Below, in pieces: positions 1-5,429 of a stretch of 6,123 bases of DNA (within the stretch, counting starts at the first letter, position 1; every line of letters begins with the position of its first letter). Source of the DNA: an uncultured Chlamydiae bacterium (GTDB taxonomy: Bacteria; Chlamydiota; Chlamydiia; Chlamydiales; SM23-39); NCBI GenBank assembly GCA_903889795.1, contig CAISYW010000165.1, positions 1 to 6,123 of the forward strand, read 5' to 3'. Both the position numbers and the translations under genes were made by a program. The notes beneath the pieces are model-generated. The model was not told the DNA's origin, made no database searches, and was given only the letters and a program-made list of their open reading frames with translations.

Positions 1-2
1 TC

Positions 3-344
3 ATGGGAGAAAACGGAAAAGTCGTACTGCTTTTCAAGTATCAAAAAGAACTTAGACAAATCGGCAGAGAAATAGACCATGTTCATCCTTTAAAATTCAT
101 CACCGTGATCATGTCAGATCCGCATCTAAAATCGTGTATAAGGCAAGTTCATTCCGACTATTTCAAATGGACCAATTTTTTGGATGGACTGGGAAATGGA
201 CTCACATCGCAACATAGTCAGAATAAAATTTCTGTTTATTTAAACGACTTCGCTAAAGGCCTTGGCCTCGCACCCGAATCATTGCAAAAATATGTTGAAA
301 AGCAAGATTGGGAAAACATGCTTATTTTCTTAATGAATAACTAG
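3..344 (+). CDS. Unrecognised 113-residue protein, possibly the C-terminal part of a longer one
   Basis: I do not recognise this protein. The reading frame opens with ATG at base 3, but only two bases precede it, so no ribosome binding site or upstream stop can be seen and the real start may lie outside the window. The product looks soluble: there is no signal peptide and no convincing membrane segment. It is rich in aromatic and charged residues, with a distinctive centre at residues 25-64 (DHVHPLKF, then SDPHLKSC, then YFKWTNFLDGLG) and a helical-looking C-terminus (NDFAKGLGLAPESLQKYV). Such a compact, aromatic-rich centre suggests a real folded domain rather than a chance frame. Its last 15 bases overlap the end of the convergent GT-B-like gene. 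Function unknown; it could equally be a complete small protein or the tail of a larger one. Confidence 0.65.
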   Translation: MGENGKVVLLFKYQKELRQIGREIDHVHPLKFITVIMSDPHLKSCIRQVHSDYFKWTNFLDGLGNGLTSQHSQNKISVYLNDFAKGLGLAPESLQKYVEKQDWENMLIFLMNN

Positions 345-1670
345 CGGACTGTTCAATAATTCGTTTTGAAGCGCTTTACGGCCATAAGGTTCCATTGTTT
401 CAGGCGTGACTATTTTTGCTTTGCGAAACTGAACCATATACATTGCATTTCCCGCTTCCCAGCCTGGAATTCCTTTTAGCAATTGATCTAACGAAAGCGC
501 TTCGATCTGTCCTGCCGGTTTTTTAGCTTCCGAATGAATCCAGATCTCCCCTTGCATGACACACATTAATTCCATGGCAGTCTGACCGCCCGAACGGGTG
601 CAGGTTAAGTCGCTCCGATAAAAAACAGAAGCCACCGTCTCATCTACCTGAAAGCTCAGAGGAACCACAGTCAAATGAGCAGGATAATCATTCGCTTGTG
701 CAACCAGAGAAGAAACCTGGCGAAGTAGTGAATTTTCGCCGATTTTATGAGCGCCGCAAAATACAAAAAGATGAATGGGGGTGCGAATCGAATCGGGCTC
801 GCTCGCCAAGCGGATAAAATTCGTTACATATCCCAAAGTGGCTTCATGAGCAGGCTGTGATCCCAGCAAAACTGCCATGACTCGATCTTTGGGGCCAATC
901 GATAGCCGCGCATCGTTTTCTTTCACTTCCGAATGTAAAGCGCCGCGTTCAATCGAGCGCGAAAAGATCTCTTTCTCGTCGCTGTTCTGAAAATGAACCG
1001 AAAGAGAAAAATCGCCTTCATCTTCTCTCTTTTTGTCCTGAAATTTACGAAAGGCCTGGCGAATCGCAAAATATTCATAGACAATTTCATGCTCGGACAG
1101 ATTGCAGTTTTGCCGCCAAAATTGCTCCGATGTCTGACCTTCTTTTAAAAGCGGCGGAATCGTAATTGGACGGATCAACTTTCGATTTTTTTTGGATAAA
1201 CCTTTGATCGATCGAAAAAAATGGGTATTTCTTTCGGTGGGTAGATCGACGACAACTTTTTCTAAAAGAACATGCTTTTTGCGCATGCGATTGTAAATCC
1301 GAAGGGCATATAATATCGCGGAGGTGCCGAGACACTGCGTATCGATCACATGATCGACTTCTTCTTTAAAAAACGTACGCAATGATCGAGAAAAAATACG
1401 CAGCCAAAAAAGACGGTCTGCGGCGCCTTGCATATTCAACAATGCTTCTAAAGAAGAAACACTGCCCTTCTTCTGGGCTGTATCCCATGCAAAAAGAGCG
1501 AATTTTCCAATGATCGACCAATACCAATCCTTCACAACATCACGTTTAATGATGATGACAGAAGGGTCAATAGCTAAAAGTTCCTGTTCCTTGGCAATGG
1601 CTGCCTGAAGCAAACCGCCGCCGCAGGATGAGGTTATAATCAGTACTTTACGATATTTTATTGGTTTCAA
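330..1670 (-). CDS. Divergent GT-B-like protein (MurG / MGDG-synthase type fold), function unknown
   Basis: A 446-residue protein with the outline of a GT-B glycosyltransferase of the MurG/monogalactosyldiacylglycerol synthase kind. Seen directly: an N-terminal beta strand and glycine-rich loop (KVLIITSSCGGG, residues 8-19) followed by an AAxAKEQEL helix, as where such enzymes start their acceptor domain; a VMAVLLGSQPA strand-turn at 264-274 resembling the start of the donor-binding domain; and SDLTCTRSGGQTAMEL at 353-368, resembling the late MurG-type segment that contacts the nucleotide sugar. Between the halves, residues 205-262 are charged and look like an insertion. There is no signal peptide, so a cytoplasmic or membrane-surface location is likely. 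The start is TTG: no ATG lies in frame nearby, the glycine-rich loop follows directly, a GGGAGGGA Shine-Dalgarno sits 10 bases upstream, and TTGA overlaps the stop of the DUF1761 gene, suggesting translational coupling. Glycosyl transfer is inferred from fold resemblance; donor and acceptor are unknown, and loss of activity is possible. Confidence 0.8.
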   Translation of the reverse strand: MKPIKYRKVLIITSSCGGGLLQAAIAKEQELLAIDPSVIIIKRDVVKDWYWSIIGKFALFAWDTAQKKGSVSSLEALLNMQGAADRLFWLRIFSRSLRTFFKEEVDHVIDTQCLGTSAILYALRIYNRMRKKHVLLEKVVVDLPTERNTHFFRSIKGLSKKNRKLIRPITIPPLLKEGQTSEQFWRQNCNLSEHEIVYEYFAIRQAFRKFQDKKREDEGDFSLSVHFQNSDEKEIFSRSIERGALHSEVKENDARLSIGPKDRVMAVLLGSQPAHEATLGYVTNFIRLASEPDSIRTPIHLFVFCGAHKIGENSLLRQVSSLVAQANDYPAHLTVVPLSFQVDETVASVFYRSDLTCTRSGGQTAMELMCVMQGEIWIHSEAKKPAGQIEALSLDQLLKGIPGWEAGNAMYMVQFRKAKIVTPETMEPYGRKALQNELLNSPLVIH

Positions 1671-2044
1671 GCGCCGAGAATCCCTCCCATTGAGAGGTAG
1701 GAGAGAAGTTGACAGCCCGTATGGAGTAAAAAGTGCTTATAGTGCATTTTGCCCCAGATGACCGCATTAATCTGCGTTGCAGCCACAAATCCGAGCCAAA
1801 CGAGAAACCCGACGAACATCCCATCCGAAACGGTCGTCACCCCAAAAAAGGCTACGAAGATCGCAAGAATATACGCAGAGACAACAACAACGAGATAATT
1901 CCATAAAAATGCGAGCTTGTACGGTTTGGGAGTTTTTTCGAAAAACTTGCCAAATAAATAGCGGGAATACCAAACAAAGCCAATCACAAAATTCACAACA
2001 GCGGCGATCACAACAGCTAATTTATCAATCTCGGGGACATCCAT
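1667..2044 (-). CDS. DUF1761-type four-helix membrane protein
   Basis: A 125-residue integral membrane protein with four hydrophobic segments at about residues 8-29, 43-67, 75-97 and 104-125. Features resembling the DUF1761 family are the first helix ending in WYS (25-27), the GFLVWLGFVAAT stretch (79-90) and the final helix with a small-residue ending (SMGGILGA). The length is usual for that family, whose function is not known. The ATG start is preceded by AAGGA at a 5-base spacing, a good ribosome binding site. The gene lies 40 bases after the lipoprotein gene, and its TGA stop overlaps the TTG start of the GT-B-like gene, so the three are probably one transcript. The context suggests an envelope role, but nothing in the protein points to a transported substrate or a catalytic centre. 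Confidence 0.85.
   Translation of the reverse strand: MDVPEIDKLAVVIAAVVNFVIGFVWYSRYLFGKFFEKTPKPYKLAFLWNYLVVVVSAYILAIFVAFFGVTTVSDGMFVGFLVWLGFVAATQINAVIWGKMHYKHFLLHTGCQLLSYLSMGGILGA
1681..1688 (-). promoter_or_regulatory. Shine-Dalgarno supporting the TTG start
   Basis: On the minus strand these bases read GGGAGGGA, a purine-rich match to the 16S rRNA tail, 10 bases before the TTG start of the GT-B-like gene. The site lies inside the 3' end of the DUF1761 coding sequence. It decides the start choice, because no ATG is in frame nearby. Confidence 0.6.
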
Positions 2045-2084
2045 AAAATTCCTTGCCTGTAAAAAAGTTTTTTGCTTTAAAGCC

Positions 2085-3191
2085 TTATCCTAATGGGAGC
2101 GTTAAAATTGGACCACGATTTTTTGCTTCATCGGCGTTTAAATTGTAAAGCTGCAAAAGAAGCCCAAAGGTTCTCTTCGTATGAACATCGCTATCATCTA
2201 TATAAAACCAATAATTGCGATATTTAACAGCGATGAATACATTTTTTGGACAAAAGCGGCTCCAATGAATATCCACCAACTCTCGAAAAAGCTCGCTCCA
2301 GTTTGCATCCTCAGGCTGATTATTGTGGGCCATACGAACCATTCCACAATCGATATGTTCCTGAGGAACTTGCACTCCCCAGCTTAAGAAGCTCATACAA
2401 GAAAAAATCGAGCGCGGCATAATTCCCATGCGCCCCGAGTTAGTAAATCCCAGTTCAATGTTTTTTAAAAACTTGCCATTGACTTTTTGATCGCATCGAA
2501 GGATTTCAGCAAGTCTTTCGCCATCAGCGCCATCAATAGGAAAAGAAATCTGCAATGAACGCTCTTCGGGATCTTGATCCTTTTCCGCTTTCGCCGAGAC
2601 AATCACACCTAATTGCAATTCTCCCCGTCTTTGAAACAGCCTTAATAGCTGAGACACTTCTGAAAAGCGCTTGTAATTTGGCATACACGTTTCGGATGAC
2701 TCCGGTTCATTCCAAAGTTCCTGGAAATTTTGAATCATCATCCAAAAGACTTTATCGACAGCCCAGCCGGAATAACATAGAAGCTGCAATGTGCGCAAAT
2801 CAATGGGCCGGAGTAAACGCGCAGCAAATGCTTGTCCTTCTAACGGCATGTAGGTAATCGTCGGTTGATCTTGCCAGGTGAGATCCGTACCTAATTTAAA
2901 AGGATTATCTTTGCTAAATCCGGGAATTGAAAAAACGGGAGATATTTCCGATCGAATCGTCGATTGAGTCGTGATACTGCTTACGTCGAGAAATAACGGC
3001 GTATCGGCGTATCTCATACGCACTAAATTAAGCAGCATCTGCTGAGAATTCGTCATTTGAATAGCGACATTATAGGCAGTACGTCCGCCTTCGCCTTCCA
3101 TTGATATTCGGCTCGGCATTTGGCAAGCACTGAACCCTAAAAAAGCAGCAACGGCTATTTTAAATCCAATTCTTTGGCTGGAAATGTACAT
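2085..3191 (-). CDS. Predicted lipoprotein of an uncharacterised conserved family
   Basis: A 368-residue exported protein. The N-terminus has a positively charged start (QRIGFK), a hydrophobic stretch (residues 12-20) and FSAC at 20-23, a fair lipobox with Cys23 as the lipidated residue; Phe at -3 is atypical. The mature part carries two blocks that look conserved: TNSQQMLLNLVRMRYADTPL with the following FLDVSSITTQ (47-76), and near the C-terminus VKYRNYWFYIDDSDVHTKRT followed by FGLLLQLYNL and ILTLPLG (322-368). I recall this two-block pattern from uncharacterised proteins of several Gram-negative groups, but know no assigned function. No enzymatic motif is visible. The ATG start has only a weak GGAT/GGA purine stretch upstream. 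It is probably the first gene of the operon with the DUF1761 and GT-B-like genes, since 108 bases separate it from the preceding gene and only 40 from the next. Confidence 0.85.
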   Translation of the reverse strand: MYISSQRIGFKIAVAAFLGFSACQMPSRISMEGEGGRTAYNVAIQMTNSQQMLLNLVRMRYADTPLFLDVSSITTQSTIRSEISPVFSIPGFSKDNPFKLGTDLTWQDQPTITYMPLEGQAFAARLLRPIDLRTLQLLCYSGWAVDKVFWMMIQNFQELWNEPESSETCMPNYKRFSEVSQLLRLFQRRGELQLGVIVSAKAEKDQDPEERSLQISFPIDGADGERLAEILRCDQKVNGKFLKNIELGFTNSGRMGIMPRSIFSCMSFLSWGVQVPQEHIDCGMVRMAHNNQPEDANWSELFRELVDIHWSRFCPKNVFIAVKYRNYWFYIDDSDVHTKRTFGLLLQLYNLNADEAKNRGPILTLPLG

Positions 3192-3237
3192 TTGAAATCC
3201 ATCCGGCTGAACAATACCACCATTTCATGTCTAAATT

Positions 3238-3266
3238 ATTTAATCAAGAATTAAGGGACCAGTCAG
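3238..3266 (-). promoter_or_regulatory. Possible sigma-70-type promoter for the lipoprotein operon
   Basis: On the minus strand, CTGACT (3266-3261) and TTAAAT (3243-3238) lie 17 bases apart; each matches four of six bases of the -35 and -10 consensus. The site would start transcription some 40 bases before the lipoprotein ATG. The gap around it is AT-rich, so chance matches are easy and this is a weak call. Confidence 0.25.
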
Positions 3267-3299
3267 AGGTATACCGCTCGTGACTTATTCAACGTTTCC

Positions 3300-3695
3300 T
3301 TAAGGCCGCACTTTTTGAAACAATAAGGCAATTCCCATCGCAGAGAACGCAACAAATCCAATAATTTGGATCGATTTGAGCCAATCGGGAAAAGGAAGAG
3401 GATTTTTTGATGACTTAAGAGATTGATGTCCATTCCATATCGCATCGAAAACCATCGGAACAAATGGAAGCACAATAAAAACGGGAGAGAACGACTTGAT
3501 CGCAAAATCGACAACATTAAATAAAACAAAAACAAACCAGGCAACTTTTTGGGATAAGTAATACCAATCATCCCCTCTTTCAGGAATCAGAGATCGATAT
3601 GCAATAAAAGTAAACGGCATTCTTGCCCGAACGATTGAACGAAAATGATCAATTGATCGGTCAAAACAATCTACAGGAGAAGCTTCTAAAGTCAT
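3300..3695 (-). CDS. Small membrane protein of unknown function
   Basis: I cannot name this 131-residue protein. The N-terminal 45 residues are soluble and charged (DCFDRSIDHFRSIV, then LIPERGDDW). They are followed by hydrophobic segments at about 50-66 and 68-86, the second proline-rich (SPVFIVLPFVPMVFDAIW), a polar linker containing serines, lysines and prolines (88-107), and a third segment at 109-126. Three membrane passes are therefore likely, with a short basic tail. The ATG has no clear Shine-Dalgarno; an internal ATG at residue 26 (3620) is a possible alternative. The start lies only 17 bases past the T-tract of the cyclophilin terminator, so the gene either depends on readthrough or has a promoter overlapping that hairpin. 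The well-formed helices and the absence of a better competing frame support a real gene. Confidence 0.75.
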   Translation of the reverse strand: MTLEASPVDCFDRSIDHFRSIVRARMPFTFIAYRSLIPERGDDWYYLSQKVAWFVFVLFNVVDFAIKSFSPVFIVLPFVPMVFDAIWNGHQSLKSSKNPLPFPDWLKSIQIIGFVAFSAMGIALLFQKVRP

Positions 3696-3711
3696 AAATT
3701 TTCAGTTAGAT

Positions 3712-3753
3712 AAAAAAAAATCCCGCTGCTTCATATAATAATTCACAGCGGGA
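3712..3753 (-). terminator. Intrinsic terminator after the cyclophilin gene
   Basis: On the minus strand a perfect 8-bp GC-rich stem (TCCCGCTG, 3753-3746, pairing with CAGCGGGA, 3728-3721) with a 17-base AT-rich loop is followed at once by nine T residues (3720-3712). It begins 16 bases after the cyclophilin stop codon. This is a textbook Rho-independent terminator for that gene and is directional: the plus strand lacks a T-tract after the stem. Confidence 0.92.
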
Positions 3754-3769
3754 AACAAATATTTACAAA

Positions 3770-4330
3770 TTAAGAACGAACATAGGCTTTGATAATTTTA
3801 ATCGGCTCAACAGGGCGATCACGCGTATCGGTCTTCGCGCTCTCCATCTTTAGCACAATATCAGAGCCTTTCACAACCTCGCCAAAAATCGTGTGTTTCA
3901 TATTAAGCCAGGGAGTAGGTACGGTCGTGATAAAAAACTGACTGCCATTCGTATTGGGGCCGCGGTTGGCCATCGCAAGCAAGCAAGGTCGATCGAATTT
4001 CAAAATCGCCGCACATTCGTCGGCAAACGGTTTACCCCAAATCGATTCTCCGCCCGCACCTGTTCCGGTCGGATCTCCGCCCTGGATCATAAATTTCTTG
4101 ATAATCCGATGAAAAATCGTTCCATCGTAATAATTTTTTTGGATGAGTCCCAGAAAATTTTCACAAGTTTTAGGAGCTGTATCGGTAAACAGCTTCACTT
4201 CAATGAGACCGAGATTGGTCTCAATGACAACAATAGGTTGAGGTTGATTCACAGTTTGGTTCTCCTGTGCTGCAAGATTAATGGATAGCCCCGTAAAAAG
4301 GGCCAGCATAAATGTAAAAAAACGTTTCAT
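3770..4330 (-). CDS. Exported cyclophilin-type peptidyl-prolyl cis-trans isomerase
   Basis: The enzyme catalyses cis-trans isomerisation of Xaa-Pro peptide bonds and assists protein folding. The 186-residue product has a signal peptide (MKRFFTFMLALFTGLSINLA, probable cleavage after Ala21), so it acts in the periplasm or outside the cell. The cyclophilin domain covers about residues 33-184. The hallmark stretches are present: FHRIIKKFMIQGGDPTGTG (73-91), MANRGPNTNGSQFFIT (120-135) and WLNMKHTIFGEV (141-152). Active-site residues line up with human cyclophilin A at a constant offset of 20: Arg75, Phe80, Met81, Gln83, Ala121, Phe133, Trp141, Leu142 and His146, so activity is expected. A GTG eight codons upstream (4354) could extend the frame, but the ATG gives a proper signal peptide and has a purine-rich AGAGAA stretch before it. 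The gene appears monocistronic, ended by its own terminator and divergent from the phosphate permease gene. Confidence 0.96.
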   Translation of the reverse strand: MKRFFTFMLALFTGLSINLAAQENQTVNQPQPIVVIETNLGLIEVKLFTDTAPKTCENFLGLIQKNYYDGTIFHRIIKKFMIQGGDPTGTGAGGESIWGKPFADECAAILKFDRPCLLAMANRGPNTNGSQFFITTVPTPWLNMKHTIFGEVVKGSDIVLKMESAKTDTRDRPVEPIKIIKAYVRS

Positions 4331-4358
4331 AATTTTTTCTCTGCTCAAAATCACTAAA

Positions 4359-4387
4359 ACTCTACAGGAAAAGAAGTTGAATGAAAA
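4359..4387 (-). promoter_or_regulatory. Possible promoter of the cyclophilin gene
   Basis: On the minus strand TTTTCA (4387-4382) and TAGAGT (4364-4359) are 17 bases apart, each matching four of six consensus bases. The predicted start would give a leader of roughly 20-25 bases before the ATG. A promoter must lie in this 106-base divergent gap, but this precise choice is tentative. Confidence 0.25.
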
Positions 4388-4394
4388 GGAAAAT

Positions 4395-4410
4395 TTCTAG
4401 CCTTCTAGAA
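4395..4410. repeat. Short inverted repeat in the divergent promoter region
   Basis: TTCTAG (4395-4400) and CTAGAA (4405-4410) form a 6-bp dyad around CCTT. The right arm is also part of the palindrome TTCTAGAA (4403-4410), so TTCTAG occurs twice with an 8-base period. It lies in the gap shared by the cyclophilin and phosphate permease genes, about 30 bases before the permease ATG, where an operator could sit. It is short and could be chance. Confidence 0.35.
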
Positions 4411-4436
4411 TCCTAAAATGATATATATGATTAAGT

Positions 4437-5429
4437 ATGCTTGAATTAGCTTTTCTCATCGTTTTTTTAGGGCTGTTATTCGATTATACAAATGGCTTTC
4501 ATGATGCGGCGAATGTAGTTTCCACAGTGATTGCAACCCGCGTTCTAACCCCAGTCGCAGCGATCATCATGGCAGGGGTTCTCAATACGATCGGCGCGAC
4601 TCATGTGAGCGGAGTTGCTCAAACGATTGCGACAGGCCTAGTCGATGCTCGAGAAGCAACCCAAGTTGTCGTCCTCAGCGCGGTCTGCGGCGCCATTGTT
4701 TGGAACCTCGCCACATGGTATTTCGGCATTCCCAGCAGCTCTTCCTACGCGCTCATCGGGGGCCTTCTCGGAGCGGCGTGGACTCATGCAAGTCATCAAA
4801 CCATCCTTTGGGACGGAGTAATCTACAAAGTAATCATCCCGATGGTTGCCTCGCCTCTTCTCGGCTTTGGCCTCGGCTATTTTTTGATGAAATGGCTCTA
4901 TGTTTACATCGGTAAGAGACCGGGATCCAAAAATAAAAAACTCTTTGCCCATCTTCAGATCGGATCAGCCTGCGTCGTTGCTCTGGCGCACGGACTCAAC
5001 GATGCGCAAAAAAGCATGGGAATCATTACGTTAGGTCTGTTTGTGTCGGGTTATCTCGCTGCACCAGAAATCCCCATTTGGGTGGTACTCGCCTGCGCTC
5101 TGGTCATTGGTCTGGGCACGGCATCCGGCGGTTTTCGAATTATCAGAACCATGGGTTTTGGCATCACCCGCATCGAACCTTACCAGGGATTTGCTGCGGA
5201 ATGTTCCGCCTCAATCGTGATTCTCACGGCGAGTTTTATGGGTATGCCGGTGAGTTCCGCTCATATGATTGCCGGCAGCATCACAGGCGTTGGCTCCGCA
5301 CGCAGCATGGACTCCGTCCGCTGGGGCGTTCCACGCAAGATCATCCTCGCCTGGATTTTGACTCTTCCCGGCGCAGGCACCGTTGGCGCTTGCGTCTATC
5401 TCATCGCCCGTCTCATCGGACTGGATTAA
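4437..5429 (+). CDS. pit: PiT-family inorganic phosphate permease
   Basis: A 330-residue inner-membrane transporter of the PiT family, which takes up phosphate (in many bacteria as a metal-phosphate complex) driven by a cation gradient. Both halves of the family's inverted repeat carry the signature: FDYTNGFHDAANVVST (15-30) and AHGLNDAQKSMGI (184-196). Each half then has a serine-rich re-entrant stretch, PSSSSYALIGGLLG (99-112) and PVSSAHMIAGSITGVG (271-286). GGFRIIRTMG (231-240) is also characteristic. Around ten hydrophobic segments are visible. The length fits the compact form of the family, lacking the long central loop of E. coli PitA (about 500 residues). An in-frame TGA at 4428 fixes ATG 4437 as the start, although no Shine-Dalgarno is seen. 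No DUF47 (PhoU-like) partner gene, often found beside such permeases, lies in the window. The 3' end overlaps the convergent DAHP synthase gene by 17 bases. Confidence 0.95.
   Translation: MLELAFLIVFLGLLFDYTNGFHDAANVVSTVIATRVLTPVAAIIMAGVLNTIGATHVSGVAQTIATGLVDAREATQVVVLSAVCGAIVWNLATWYFGIPSSSSYALIGGLLGAAWTHASHQTILWDGVIYKVIIPMVASPLLGFGLGYFLMKWLYVYIGKRPGSKNKKLFAHLQIGSACVVALAHGLNDAQKSMGIITLGLFVSGYLAAPEIPIWVVLACALVIGLGTASGGFRIIRTMGFGITRIEPYQGFAAECSASIVILTASFMGMPVSSAHMIAGSITGVGSARSMDSVRWGVPRKIILAWILTLPGAGTVGACVYLIARLIGLD

Noticed and set aside
1204..1216. Tandem GATCGATCGA and frequent GATCGA words across the window
   Set aside because: They lie mostly within coding sequence and fit common codons (Ile-Asp-Arg and similar); no regular spacing or array is seen.
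1777..2046. Open frame of 89 codons on the plus strand opposite the DUF1761 gene
   Set aside because: The product is an unstructured Arg/Gln/Ser-rich string, typical of the antisense of a hydrophobic membrane gene, and the minus-strand gene is well supported.
2074..2083. Perfect palindrome GCTTTAAAGC next to an A6-G-T6 run between the lipoprotein and DUF1761 genes
   Set aside because: The stem is short and AT-rich and not followed by a proper T-tract in the operon direction, so it is not a convincing terminator or operator.
3240..3254. TTAAT-ATTAA inverted repeat upstream of the lipoprotein gene
   Set aside because: It consists only of A and T in an AT-rich gap and has 5-bp arms; chance is the simpler explanation.
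3893..4288. Open frame of 131 codons on the plus strand opposite the cyclophilin gene
   Set aside because: The cyclophilin on the other strand has all its active-site motifs; the antisense product has no coherent pattern.
4638..4952. Open frame of 104 codons on the minus strand inside the phosphate permease gene
   Set aside because: The permease has clear family motifs throughout this stretch; the antisense product is low-complexity and charged, with no recognisable features.
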